From positions 159,077 through 223,076 of the forward strand of contig CAMJGE010000002.1 of assembly GCA_946405145.1 (NCBI GenBank): 64,000 bases of DNA, given 5' to 3'. Positions 1 through 8,959 of this stretch are shown here, one piece after another. A program made the translations under genes and the position numbers. Source of the DNA: an uncultured Prevotella sp. Its GTDB lineage: Bacteria; Bacteroidota; Bacteroidia; Bacteroidales; Bacteroidaceae. A model generated the notes under the pieces. That model did not search any database. It saw only the letters and a program-made list of their open reading frames with translations, and had not been told where the DNA came from. Positions within the stretch are counted from its first letter, which is position 1. Each line of letters begins with the position of its first letter.

Positions 1-835
1 TAAAGAAGAAGTTTGGGCGTGTTAAGTCCTCGCCAAACACTTCGTGAATAGGCTTTCGGACATTAGGGTTCAAATGCATAGGGTAAACAAAGTCCACCTC
101 TGGATACTTCTGGCTTAGATCCTTCATGGCAGTTACCATGCTAATGAATCCTTCGCCAAAATTCTCACGGCGGTGGCCAGTAATGAGGATAAGCTTGCGG
201 CCATTGTCAAGACGTGTTACATCGTAACCAGCGTTCTTCAAAATTGTAATCTGTTCATTAGCCAAAGCCTTGTTCGTCTTTAGCTTGTCAACCACCATGC
301 GAAGGGCATCTATCACAGTATTACCTGTTACAAAAACCTGTCCGTGCGCCCTCTCCTCCCGTAAGTTCTTTTCTGAAAGTGGAGTCGGAGCAAAGTCGTA
401 GGTGGCAATACGGCCAGTTATCTGTCTATTCATTTCTTCCGGCCAAGGACTATAGATGTTATGCGTTCTAAGACCAGCTTCCACATGCCCCACAGGAATC
501 TGCTGATAGAATGCTGCCAGTGCTGCAGCGGTGCTGGTGGTGGTGTCTCCGTGCACAAGAACCACGTCTGGTTTGCATTTTTCGAAAATATCACGCATAC
601 CGGTAAGAACACGGGCTGTTACATCGTAAAGGTCCTGACCTTGTTTCATGATATTCAAATCGTAGTCAGGCTTTACGTCAAAAATAGTCAGTACCTGATC
701 TAGCATCTCACGGTGCTGTCCTGTCACGCATACTATAGTCTCAAACTCAGTAGGGTGTTTCTGGAACTCCTTCACCAGCGGACACATTTTAATAGCCTCC
801 GGTCGTGTTCCAAACACTAGCATTACTTTTTTCAT
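1..835 (-). CDS. wecB: UDP-N-acetylglucosamine 2-epimerase, C-terminally cut by window edge
   Basis: Non-hydrolysing epimerase that interconverts UDP-GlcNAc and UDP-ManNAc in the cytoplasm for surface polysaccharide synthesis. The frame opens with ATG at 835 and stays open to base 1, so about 278 residues are visible and the C-terminus lies outside the window. Family motifs are clear: GTRPEAIK at residues 9-16, HGDTTT at 95-100, HVEAGLRT at 117-124, PEEMNR at 132-137, and TGHRREN further on. It is the last visible gene of the minus-strand polysaccharide locus. The 173 bp separating it from the polymerase gene hold no convincing gene. Confidence 0.93.
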   Translation of the reverse strand, partial: MKKVMLVFGTRPEAIKMCPLVKEFQKHPTEFETIVCVTGQHREMLDQVLTIFDVKPDYDLNIMKQGQDLYDVTARVLTGMRDIFEKCKPDVVLVHGDTTTSTAAALAAFYQQIPVGHVEAGLRTHNIYSPWPEEMNRQITGRIATYDFAPTPLSEKNLREERAHGQVFVTGNTVIDALRMVVDKLKTNKALANEQITILKNAGYDVTRLDNGRKLILITGHRRENFGEGFISMVTAMKDLSQKYPEVDFVYPMHLNPNVRKPIHEVFGEDLTRPNFFF

Positions 836-1008
836 AATTAAAAATAGTTTTTTCGAAAATTCTCTTCCTAGTATCTTTCGTCGGTCTCACATCCACTGTC
901 ATAGCTCTTCAAATGATCAACATCTATCCACATATTTCCATAACAGAGCTATCCTGCTCGTTCATTGCAGAAATTGATACATTAATTCTCATCCGTTATA
1001 TTTATAGC

Positions 1009-2178
1009 CTAAACTCCTAAATGATTATTAGCTGGATAACGTATATAGTATAGTAAAATAAAAAAAATTATGAAAAGAGATATTGTATCATATATCTTCA
1101 TACCATTTGCAAGTACAATGACCAACAAAAAGATAACGATTGTTATATTATCCCGTTTTTTCCAAATAGGTATCCAAATATTCAAGAGCATGATGAGAAA
1201 TGGTATAAATAGTACAATCCCTCCACCTGCCAAAATCTCAACAAATGTATTATGAGAATAAGTCCCTCCAAAAAGTCCTCTTGAAACTTCTAACCCTGTC
1301 CCAAAAATAGGGTTACTTTTGAAAAGAGCAAATGTCTGCGTAATTAAATCTTCTCTTGTATCTAAATAGCCTACTTTTATTTGGGCCAAGTCATCTCTTC
1401 CAATCAAAACAAAGAAACGGTCTTTAATAATAGCTCCACCCTTTGAATCAAAATAATTGTCTATAAAAGAATATCCCGCTATAATTACAAATGTTGTAAA
1501 AAAAATTATAATTGCTTTCTTTCTTGGTGGTAATCCTAATAGTATAAGCATCAAAAAAAGAGTAAATGATGCTAACATAATTTTAAAACTCATTGATACG
1601 AGCGTAGACAATATCAAGAAAAGGAGATTCCCATATAAAAGTGTTTGACCTTCACGTTTATCAAGTCTATGAAGTAGTAATACGTTTGAGACCACTCCTA
1701 AAAATATATAGTTACCAACTGTATTCTTGTTCCCTATAATATTTTCACCATAGTCCAAGTCAAAAGTAATACCATTGAAATAGAATAAATAACAATATAT
1801 CAATACTATATCAACTGCTATTAATACACCTGTAAGCATGCCTTTTAGTGCTTTTTCATCTTTAACTCCGATAAAAAAGCAATACAATTCAATAATAATA
1901 GCGGACATTGTAACAACCCTTGTTATTGGAATTATCGGATCTGAGGATACTATACCCCTTAATAGGACAAAAATGACAAATATCGCATAGATATATAGGA
2001 CACGTTTTGCAGTCTTCAAGAGATGATTTCGGGATTTTGCAAAGATATCTTTGCGCCACAATAATATTGGAAGTAAAAATGATGTAAACCAAAATACCAC
2101 ACTATTCCATCCCAATAAAATATAAACAAGGAAGAAAATAGTATATTTCAAACCGCCTGTTTGAATTAAATTACCCAT
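1009..2178 (-). CDS. Wzy-like O-antigen/capsule polymerase
   Basis: A 389-residue integral membrane protein with roughly ten to twelve hydrophobic segments. A larger hydrophilic loop in the second half (about residues 245-300) ends in a segment reading FGTGLEVSRGLFGG...SHNTFVEILAGGG. That loop with a conserved 'G.G...SHN.f.e' signature is typical of the Wzy/WaaL O-antigen polymerase-ligase group. It would join polysaccharide repeat units at the periplasmic face of the inner membrane. The gene lies 12 bp after the GT4 gene and is clearly co-transcribed with it. Polymerase versus ligase cannot be settled from sequence alone, but a position inside the locus favours polymerase. AT-rich, as Wzy genes usually are. 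Confidence 0.8.
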   Translation of the reverse strand: MGNLIQTGGLKYTIFFLVYILLGWNSVVFWFTSFLLPILLWRKDIFAKSRNHLLKTAKRVLYIYAIFVIFVLLRGIVSSDPIIPITRVVTMSAIIIELYCFFIGVKDEKALKGMLTGVLIAVDIVLIYCYLFYFNGITFDLDYGENIIGNKNTVGNYIFLGVVSNVLLLHRLDKREGQTLLYGNLLFLILSTLVSMSFKIMLASFTLFLMLILLGLPPRKKAIIIFFTTFVIIAGYSFIDNYFDSKGGAIIKDRFFVLIGRDDLAQIKVGYLDTREDLITQTFALFKSNPIFGTGLEVSRGLFGGTYSHNTFVEILAGGGIVLFIPFLIMLLNIWIPIWKKRDNITIVIFLLVIVLANGMKIYDTISLFIIFFILLYYIRYPANNHLGV

Positions 2179-2190
2179 AATATACCTTCT

Positions 2191-3270
2191 TTAATGAGTT
2201 TTCAATACAGACACGTATTGTTCCACAATTCTATTTTTTTCAAAAAATATAAGGCGTTCACTATAATCGCACTTATTTCTTCCTAATATTTGCATTATAG
2301 CATTTGCTAACTTTTGTGGTTCTCTGTCATAAACAATCTCCCCCCATTTCCCATTTTCTAGGATCTCGTCAGGTCCTCCGCAAGACATAGAAACTATTCT
2401 AGTGCCGGCTGCCATCGCCTCTAACACTACGTTAGCAAAACCCTCCGATTGTGATGAACAAACATATACATCTGCCTTCTTGAAATATGATATTGGGCTA
2501 TCTACAAAACCAGGCATCATAACTCTGTCTTTTATAGCCAAAGATTCTGCCTCACGAAGGAGGCTTTCCTTTTCTGGGCCTTCTCCTAATATCCAAAGCC
2601 GGGAAGGTTTTTCTCTACTGATTAATGCAAAAGCCCGTAAAAGAAGAGAAAAATCCTTTACAGGTATCATTCTGCCAGCTGTTATAATATTCGTTTCTTC
2701 CTTTTTAAAAAGGCCATCAGGGATGTCTCTTATTTCACCAATAGTCAGAGGGTTGTATATCGTATATATTTTAGCTTTCGAAACACCAAGTTTATTTTCT
2801 ATCTCCTTAGAAATAGAATCACCAATAGTGATTATTGAATCACATTTCTTATACAATAATTTCTGAAACAAGTATACAAGGTGGCTTTTAAAATCATTAT
2901 TCCAGGGAATATGATTTCTTTCGCTAACTATCAAATCAATCCTCTTTCTAAATAAAGAGAGATAGGATGCTAAAATAGCTACAATATTTGCGTAGCCTAG
3001 GAAAGAAAACAAATGAAGCTTTTCTTTTCGCATGCCCCTTAGAAGTCTAGCAAGACTAAAAATAGATTGAGAGACATGCTTCGAATGTAAATCAACCACG
3101 TCAATTATTTCATTTACGTAGTCTAGATAATACCCCTCTTTCTGTGAAAGAGCAATTATCACTCGATATTTGTCTCCATAATCTTGCACTATAGAATTGG
3201 CAATATTTACCAAAATTCTCTCCGCACCACCTTTTCCGAGGTTTGGTATAAAGAAAATTATATATTCCAT
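2191..3270 (-). CDS. GT4-family glycosyltransferase
   Basis: A 359-residue cytoplasmic GT-B glycosyltransferase. The N-terminal domain opens with FFIPNLGKGGAERILVNIA, the acceptor-side signature of GT4 enzymes. The C-terminal donor domain has AGRMIPVKDFSLLLRAF, WILGEGPEKESL and the nucleotide-sugar-binding SEGFANVVLEAMAAG with the E-x7-E spacing. It should add one retaining-linkage sugar to the lipid-linked repeat unit; donor and acceptor are not predictable. ATG at 3270. It sits between the capsule-type transferase and the polymerase with short gaps, as part of one operon. Confidence 0.9.
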   Translation of the reverse strand: MEYIIFFIPNLGKGGAERILVNIANSIVQDYGDKYRVIIALSQKEGYYLDYVNEIIDVVDLHSKHVSQSIFSLARLLRGMRKEKLHLFSFLGYANIVAILASYLSLFRKRIDLIVSERNHIPWNNDFKSHLVYLFQKLLYKKCDSIITIGDSISKEIENKLGVSKAKIYTIYNPLTIGEIRDIPDGLFKKEETNIITAGRMIPVKDFSLLLRAFALISREKPSRLWILGEGPEKESLLREAESLAIKDRVMMPGFVDSPISYFKKADVYVCSSQSEGFANVVLEAMAAGTRIVSMSCGGPDEILENGKWGEIVYDREPQKLANAIMQILGRNKCDYSERLIFFEKNRIVEQYVSVLKTH

Positions 3271-3288
3271 TTTGCCATAACAATCTTA

Positions 3289-4662
3289 TTATTTAGACAA
3301 GAGTTCCCCTAAACACCTTCCTATGCTTAAGTTCCTAACTTCATCACTAAAAGTATCATCTAATGAAACATCATCAGAATCAATGCCAGAAAAAGAATTC
3401 TTTAAGATATACGGAACATATTTTCCGTATGTTTCTTTCTTCACATCCTCTTTACCAATATTTTCAATAACACTCAATGCATTATTGACATCTTCTACAC
3501 AATTTATATCAAAAACATACTTATGATTCCTGTAAGGAGCATTGCCAAATGTCAAAACCGGTTTACACCTGAGTAACCCCTCCCCTCCCACAGTACCAGT
3601 TATAGTAGCTAGGCACTGGCAATTATCAATCAGGGAGAAAGAATCAACTCTTAGATCAACCAGCGTAACATTGGGTAATTCTGCAATTCGCTTATAAAAA
3701 GATAGATCTCTATAACGGGGGTCATAGTCTTGTGAGTTTGTAAATGTTGCAGGATGTTCTTTTACATATAATTTCCACCCTTCAGGTAGAGCACGATGAA
3801 GTGTATAAACTATATGAAGCTGGTTGGTAAACATCCTGCCTTCTGGCAAGGATGTACGTTCAGGCTGGTAATGCATAAAAAGAATAATATACTTCTCTTC
3901 CAAACTTGGCACTTTACAATACTTTAGAAAGTTCTTATATAGCTTAAATTTCAAAGGTTTGAACAGCAGTGTCTTGGGATCTTTCACCCCAGCCTTTATT
4001 TCCTCTCTCCACGAGAACAGAGATTTCTTGCGTTTTGCAAGTCTCTTCTTTTCAGGTTCTGGTATGGCATCCTCATACTTTTTATTAACCGCATCCAAAT
4101 ACTTATTGGCAATTGGATCTTTAACATCTTCATTACCTATTTCAATTATATTCTCCTTATTGATGCCTTCAATCAGTATATTCCTCCAATAAAACAAAGA
4201 ATTAAATGTCAGATAAACTTTTATCCCCAGGTGCTCTGCGACGTTTGCAAAAACCCAGCTATACAAAGCATGTGGGCAAGCTTGATAGAATACAAATTTC
4301 ACATTTTTCCTTTCAAAGAATAACAGATAATTCTCGATCATTCTATTAATCAATGCCATATCATTATGGTTGCTCCTGAATCCATAGCGAATTGCGCATC
4401 TCTCAGCTATAAGTTGTGTCCTATAATCATTAGTGATGTCTGAATAAATTTTTGAATAGAGGGCATTATAGGCATGTTTCTCTATCGGTGCGTCTATTAT
4501 CTTATCATAATCATAGATAGCATTTTCTATTTTTATATTTTCAAATTGTTTTAACTGTGATTTTTTCCCAATAAATGCCACCTCATAAGGACTCTTTTCA
4601 ACATATCCCTCCACAACTTGGTAAGGTATAATACCTAAATCTACAATAATGGTCTCTTTCAT
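3289..4662 (-). CDS. Capsule polysaccharide biosynthesis-like (putative GT-B transferase)
   Basis: A 457-residue soluble protein, not recognised with certainty. The C-terminal half carries LHRALPEGWKLYVKEHP, SLIDNCQCLATITGTVGGEGLLRCKPVLTFGNAPY. This pattern (kEHP; s..vvt.tGt.g.Eal..gkPv..fG.a.Y) is shared by Capsule_synth (KpsC/KpsS-like) and related GT-B transferases. The role is inferred to be transfer of a glycan or Kdo/nonulosonate-like residue. The start ATG overlaps the flippase stop (TAATG), implying translational coupling. With a nonulosonate pathway upstream, it is a candidate for the enzyme that uses the CMP-sugar, but this is inference. Confidence 0.6.
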   Translation of the reverse strand: MKETIIVDLGIIPYQVVEGYVEKSPYEVAFIGKKSQLKQFENIKIENAIYDYDKIIDAPIEKHAYNALYSKIYSDITNDYRTQLIAERCAIRYGFRSNHNDMALINRMIENYLLFFERKNVKFVFYQACPHALYSWVFANVAEHLGIKVYLTFNSLFYWRNILIEGINKENIIEIGNEDVKDPIANKYLDAVNKKYEDAIPEPEKKRLAKRKKSLFSWREEIKAGVKDPKTLLFKPLKFKLYKNFLKYCKVPSLEEKYIILFMHYQPERTSLPEGRMFTNQLHIVYTLHRALPEGWKLYVKEHPATFTNSQDYDPRYRDLSFYKRIAELPNVTLVDLRVDSFSLIDNCQCLATITGTVGGEGLLRCKPVLTFGNAPYRNHKYVFDINCVEDVNNALSVIENIGKEDVKKETYGKYVPYILKNSFSGIDSDDVSLDDTFSDEVRNLSIGRCLGELLSK

Positions 4663-6182
4663 TATTTCTTAATTTTATTATTCAATAATTCACCTATATA
4701 TTTTCTTTCCGTCGTATCAAGTACTATGAAATACGACATAATACCGACTGCCAGTAATGTAAGCAACCCAACTCCAGAAAAGCTAAAAAATGATTTTTCA
4801 AAAAAACTACTGAGACCATATAATACAATACCACTTGCAGATAAAGTTATCGTAGATTTAACAACTACAGTCAGCACATGTTTCACCTTCAATGTTGTCA
4901 TTCTATCTACAATAACCATTGCATTAACAAAATACCCTATTCCTGCCGCTAGAATTAAATACATAACCGTTATGATAGGGAATTCCAATTCCAATAATAC
5001 AAACATTAGAATGATTGCCACTATGGCCATATACAAATAGTTCAAGTAGAATTGTTTTATTCTCCCTGTTGCAAGAATGATTGTTCTAAGAGGCAAGGCT
5101 ATACTTGTAACTAAAATATTAAATAGCGACACCCTGCAGAATTCTAATACATGTTCTGGCACGTTTTTAAGCCACAACCCAAGTAAATAATCCCCATAAA
5201 TTAAGAAAACCACATACACAAACCCTACTCCTAAATAACACAGCTTAACTGTAAAAAGCACAATATGATCTCTATATGAGTTTTGCTCTGCAACTGTATT
5301 GCTTGTAATCTGCGGATCTACTGCTTTTAATACATTTGTCGAGAAAGACACAACCGCATTTGATAACTGCTGTGAAATACCGTATGCCGTATTATAAAGT
5401 AACCCGCCGAATATATTGATTAAAATATTCGAAAGATAAGTCAATGAGATTCCTGCCACAGCATTGACTGCGCTCCAACCTGAGAATTGTAATATATCTT
5501 TTTGAAGTCCCTTGTCTCTCACCTTAGCAAAATGAGATTCCTTATATTTGTTGCCGCAATAAAGAACATAAAAGACAATCTGGAATATGCCTACAAATAG
5601 CATTGCTCCAGTATATGCTATCAAAATATCTATACTAACATAAGGAATAATGAATAGGAAAACTAGTTTCATTACTGCCATCAATATCTCTACTGTAGCC
5701 GGAACGCCCATATCTTCTTTTGCTATAAGAAGAGATGAATAGGTTAGTGAGAAGAAATTACAAACAGCAGTTAGGATAGTAAACTGAAATATCACATTTA
5801 CCGCATATGTGCGCTCTATAGGATAATTTAGAACTTGATTTACTAAAAACAAGCCAATGGTCTCATACAGGATTGTCATTCCTATAGAAAGATAGAAAAT
5901 AATCCTTAAAGATGTATTAAATACTAACCTGCTTGGTATCTCTTGCTTTGTAAATTCGACGTTAAAGAACCTCTGTAAAGCACCTGTTATTGGCATTGAG
6001 ATAATTGCAAACATAGAAATAACACCACCTATGATGTTATTGATGCCATAATCTTCATCTCCCAATAAGTAAAGGGTAAGGCGTGTTGTATAAAAAGCCA
6101 TTGCCATTACTAGCATCAGCCTAATAAAAAGAAACACGCCGTTCTTTATTATAAGTTTAGGATTCTGGAACTTATTACTCAC
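4662..6182 (-). CDS. Wzx-like polysaccharide flippase (MOP superfamily)
   Basis: A multi-spanning membrane protein with about 12-14 hydrophobic segments. The N-terminal region reads FIRLMLVMAMAFYTTRLTLYLLGDEDYGI, matching the 'sR..l..Lg..dyGi' start of Wzx/MurJ-type lipopolysaccharide flippases. It would move undecaprenyl-linked repeat units to the periplasmic face. No ATG gives a full first membrane helix. I chose GTG at 6182 (506 residues), which places Ser-Asn-Lys before the helix as in other Wzx proteins. A TTG at 6224 would add 14 residues. The 3' end shares one base with the next gene's ATG. Confidence 0.82.
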   Translation of the reverse strand: MSNKFQNPKLIIKNGVFLFIRLMLVMAMAFYTTRLTLYLLGDEDYGINNIIGGVISMFAIISMPITGALQRFFNVEFTKQEIPSRLVFNTSLRIIFYLSIGMTILYETIGLFLVNQVLNYPIERTYAVNVIFQFTILTAVCNFFSLTYSSLLIAKEDMGVPATVEILMAVMKLVFLFIIPYVSIDILIAYTGAMLFVGIFQIVFYVLYCGNKYKESHFAKVRDKGLQKDILQFSGWSAVNAVAGISLTYLSNILINIFGGLLYNTAYGISQQLSNAVVSFSTNVLKAVDPQITSNTVAEQNSYRDHIVLFTVKLCYLGVGFVYVVFLIYGDYLLGLWLKNVPEHVLEFCRVSLFNILVTSIALPLRTIILATGRIKQFYLNYLYMAIVAIILMFVLLELEFPIITVMYLILAAGIGYFVNAMVIVDRMTTLKVKHVLTVVVKSTITLSASGIVLYGLSSFFEKSFFSFSGVGLLTLLAVGIMSYFIVLDTTERKYIGELLNNKIKK

Positions 6183-6254
6183 TTGAAAATAATAATCGTA
6201 AGTAAAACGAAGAAAAAAGAACAACTATACTTCGACTTATGATGAACGCGTGAA

Positions 6255-6956
6255 TTATATCCTCATCCTTTTAATCTCAAACGCTTCGGCCAGTTCATAC
6301 CCCATAGAATATCCTCGATACTCGGCCAAAACCTTCAAAGCTTTAAGCGACCTCGGATGAGGATACTCACGTGTCTCAAACTTATACTCGCTCATCGCAT
6401 CACACTTTGCTTGCACATCTTCCTCACTCACCTCCACATAAAGATTCGGGCGGAATTGCTCTGGATGTTGTGAATACTGCCATTCAGTGGCAGAGTTCGT
6501 TTCAAAACAGATAATTGTCTTCACTTTTTCTTCCTGCATAGGACGAGTGGCAGTCATCACTGCCTGGAAGGTATAGCGATGATCCACATTCAAGTCACCT
6601 GCATTATGAGTGAAAATGATATCTGGCTGGAAATCTTCTTTTTCCTTCTCAACTACCTTAACTATATCAAGCAAAGCATGCGAATCAAAACGATTGTCAG
6701 AAAAATTGTAACTATGAATAGACTTATATCCGATATGACTTCCTGCCGCATTCATATTAGCGTGATGCTCCTCAAGCACCTGTTTCCATTTCTCTGTATC
6801 ACGAGTATCTGAGCGAGATGTTATACCTTCTCCCAGAATCACCACATGAGCTACTACGCCCTGTTCTTTTATCAGCTTGTGCATCGTAGCGCCCAAGCCT
6901 AACAACTCATCATCAGGATGAGCTACCACTATCATGATTCTTTTATTCTTAAACAT
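6255..6956 (-). CDS. PIG-L/LmbE family N-acetyl-sugar deacetylase
   Basis: A 233-residue metal-dependent deacetylase of the PIG-L family. The zinc-binding AHPDDE motif lies near the N-terminus (about residues 11-16), and a distal HNAGDLNVDHR supplies the further His/Asp. Family members remove acetyl groups from N-acetylglucosamine-type substrates. In this nonulosonate locus the likely role is to free an amine so that another acyl or amidino group can be placed there; that is inference. I chose ATG at 6956 because a TTG at 6986 would run back into the ketosynthase gene. The chosen start leaves a 2-bp gap after that gene's stop. Confidence 0.85.
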   Translation of the reverse strand: MFKNKRIMIVVAHPDDELLGLGATMHKLIKEQGVVAHVVILGEGITSRSDTRDTEKWKQVLEEHHANMNAAGSHIGYKSIHSYNFSDNRFDSHALLDIVKVVEKEKEDFQPDIIFTHNAGDLNVDHRYTFQAVMTATRPMQEEKVKTIICFETNSATEWQYSQHPEQFRPNLYVEVSEEDVQAKCDAMSEYKFETREYPHPRSLKALKVLAEYRGYSMGYELAEAFEIKRMRI

Positions 6957-6958
6957 AA

Positions 6959-7957
6959 TTAATATTTCAATATTGTACCACCCCAACTTAGGCCAACTCC
7001 AAATCCAGAAATCATTACTTTACTTCCTGCCTCGATCATTTGATTAGACATACAATCCTTCAAACCTATTAGAACTGTTGACGATACCGTATTACCTGTT
7101 TCAGAAAGGCTAATATAGAAATTCCCCTTCGGCAAACCGCAAACTTTTCGTATTGTATTGAGCATAAATTTATTAGCCTGATGGAATACATAGTAATCAA
7201 TGTCTTCTTTCTGGAGTTGATTCTTTTCAAGAATCTGAGCCATCATAGCAGGCACTGCATCAAGCGTAAAATTAAAGATGGCCCCGCCATTCATATAAAG
7301 ATAGTCATCATACCAAATATGGCCCTCATCGTCCTCAGTACTCAAACCTGTAACGCTTTTTTGTCTGGAAGCTCCAGTTTTTACTATCAGATTATTTGCC
7401 CCGCTTCCATCAGTTCCTAAAACGAATTCCCCTATTTCTGCAAAACCTTCAGTAGAAATCAAGCAGGCTGCTGCTCCATCTCCAAAAATAGAGCGATTAC
7501 TCTTATCTGAAGGATGTAGGTATTTGTTATAAGTCTCTGCTGTCAGCAAAAGTACATTCTTTGCGATACCTGCAGAAATCAAACCTTTAGCCATAGCCAT
7601 ACCATAGATGCAACCAGAACAACCAAGGTTATAATCAAAAGCACCTGCTGATGTCGGTATGCCTAATCTGTCTTGTAAAACACAAGCTGTAGATGGAAGG
7701 AAATAATCTGGGCTTTGGGTGCAAAGCATCAAAAAGTCAATTGATTTAGGGTCTATCTGATATTCATCAAACAGTTTCCATGCTGCCTTCCCAGCCATAT
7801 CACCAGCAGTTTCATTATCTGCTGCTAGATGACGAGAATCTACTCCAACCTTTTGAGCTACTTTATCTACACTCCACTCAGGGAACTCTTTTACAAGTTC
7901 CTCATTGGTTACTACCCTTTCAGGCAAATAATATGATAATGCTTTAATGTATGCCAT
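6959..7957 (-). CDS. 3-oxoacyl-ACP synthase III (FabH-like)
   Basis: Ketosynthase III of 332 residues. The catalytic triad is intact: Cys113 in LGCSGC, His259 in VFHQAN, Asn289 in ETGNTVSST. Family chemistry is condensation of an acyl-CoA starter with malonyl-ACP to a 3-oxoacyl-ACP. It lies downstream of an SDR and an ACP in the same operon, inside a nonulosonate locus far from any fatty-acid gene. A dedicated short-acyl pathway, such as acetoacetyl-ACP to 3-hydroxybutyryl-ACP, is therefore more likely than membrane lipid synthesis. ATG at 7957 preferred over a TTG at 7966. Confidence 0.9.
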   Translation of the reverse strand: MAYIKALSYYLPERVVTNEELVKEFPEWSVDKVAQKVGVDSRHLAADNETAGDMAGKAAWKLFDEYQIDPKSIDFLMLCTQSPDYFLPSTACVLQDRLGIPTSAGAFDYNLGCSGCIYGMAMAKGLISAGIAKNVLLLTAETYNKYLHPSDKSNRSIFGDGAAACLISTEGFAEIGEFVLGTDGSGANNLIVKTGASRQKSVTGLSTEDDEGHIWYDDYLYMNGGAIFNFTLDAVPAMMAQILEKNQLQKEDIDYYVFHQANKFMLNTIRKVCGLPKGNFYISLSETGNTVSSTVLIGLKDCMSNQMIEAGSKVMISGFGVGLSWGGTILKY

Positions 7958-7967
7958 GCTTACCAAT

Positions 7968-8711
7968 TCAACAGCCCCCCCCAGATATCTTAACGTTGCT
8001 ACCTGTCATCCATGTAGATGCGTCTGACAACATATAGATAGCCAAGTTAGCAATATCTTCAGGAGTACCATAACGTTTAAGGGGATATTTCTGTTCGTCT
8101 TCTTTTAACTGTTCTTCATCAATACCATCTTGAAGAATCAAATCTGTCCATATCATGGCAGGGCTGATACAGTTAACCCTAACCTTGCGCGGAGCCAGTT
8201 CCAATGCCAAACAGTTAGCGTAAGAAACTATTGCTCCTTTTGATGCGCTATAAAAAGCATTCCCTATACTTGGAGACCATGTAGAGATGGAAGCTATAAA
8301 GACAATAGAAGCTCCTTTGTTTATCTTCTTATGTCTCAGTAACTCTGACTGGAGCAGAACAGGGCCTTTAAAATTCGTATCCATAACAGCATCGACATCC
8401 TGCTCATTTGCAACCTTGCATAATACCCGTTGGCCAATACCTGCACAATGCACCACACCATCAATGGCTGGTAGTTCGGATATCATTCTGGTAACAGAAT
8501 CACTATTGGTCAAATCAGCTATTATCACTCGATGGTCGCCTGTTTCTAGCAGAGCCAGGGTTGCATCCAATTTCATCTGATTACGACCATTCAGAATTAT
8601 AGTTGCCCCCATTTTGGAACAAGCTATAGCAACGCCCCGACCAATACCAGATGATGAACCTGTTACCAAGATAGTTTTACCTTTAAGCGAAAAGGGATTG
8701 AACTCTATCAT
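7968..8711 (-). CDS. Short-chain dehydrogenase/reductase (FabG-like)
   Basis: A 247-residue classical SDR. The Rossmann glycine motif TGSSSGIG is at 17-24, followed by Ser141, Tyr154 and Lys158 (YSASK), a full catalytic set. Length and the C-terminal MLSDASTWMTGSNVKISGG resemble 3-oxoacyl-ACP reductases. Between the ACP and ketosynthase III genes, it most simply reduces a 3-oxoacyl-ACP to 3-hydroxyacyl-ACP with NAD(P)H. It could instead act on a sugar intermediate. The ATG overlaps the ACP stop (TAATG), implying translational coupling. Confidence 0.88.
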   Translation of the reverse strand: MIEFNPFSLKGKTILVTGSSSGIGRGVAIACSKMGATIILNGRNQMKLDATLALLETGDHRVIIADLTNSDSVTRMISELPAIDGVVHCAGIGQRVLCKVANEQDVDAVMDTNFKGPVLLQSELLRHKKINKGASIVFIASISTWSPSIGNAFYSASKGAIVSYANCLALELAPRKVRVNCISPAMIWTDLILQDGIDEEQLKEDEQKYPLKRYGTPEDIANLAIYMLSDASTWMTGSNVKISGGGC

Positions 8712-8938
8712 TACTTAGAAACAATGAGATTAAAAAGATCCTCTACAGTCTCGCATTCACGGATTTCCTTTCCTGTAATTGTCTTGCCATATTGTGTTTT
8801 GGCCATAGCAATTACACCCATTCCTATCAATGAGCCCCATTCCTCCAATTCATGAAATTTCGTTCCAGACTGTATTACTGATACATCTGTATCATCAAAT
8901 TGATTCGCAAAATTAGAAATAAAATCCTTAATGTCCAT
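8711..8938 (-). CDS. Acyl carrier protein (non-canonical)
   Basis: A 75-residue acidic, helical protein with the length and layout of an acyl carrier protein. The predicted phosphopantetheine serine is Ser36 in EEWGSLIGMGVIAM. The usual motif is DSL; here the residue before Ser is Gly, so the Asp that helps phosphopantetheinyl-transferase docking is missing. Such stand-alone ACPs occur in surface-glycan loci, where they carry short acyl groups for sugar modification. First of three coupled genes (ACP, SDR, KAS III). It follows the PseI gene after 21 bp. Confidence 0.85.
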   Translation of the reverse strand: MDIKDFISNFANQFDDTDVSVIQSGTKFHELEEWGSLIGMGVIAMAKTQYGKTITGKEIRECETVEDLFNLIVSK

Positions 8939-8959
8939 ATTGATTATTATTAATTATAA

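Noticed and set aside
836..1008. Possible gene remnant between wecB and the polymerase gene
   Set aside because: A 21-codon minus-strand frame starting MWIDVDHLKSYD exists, but it is too short and resembles no family I can name.
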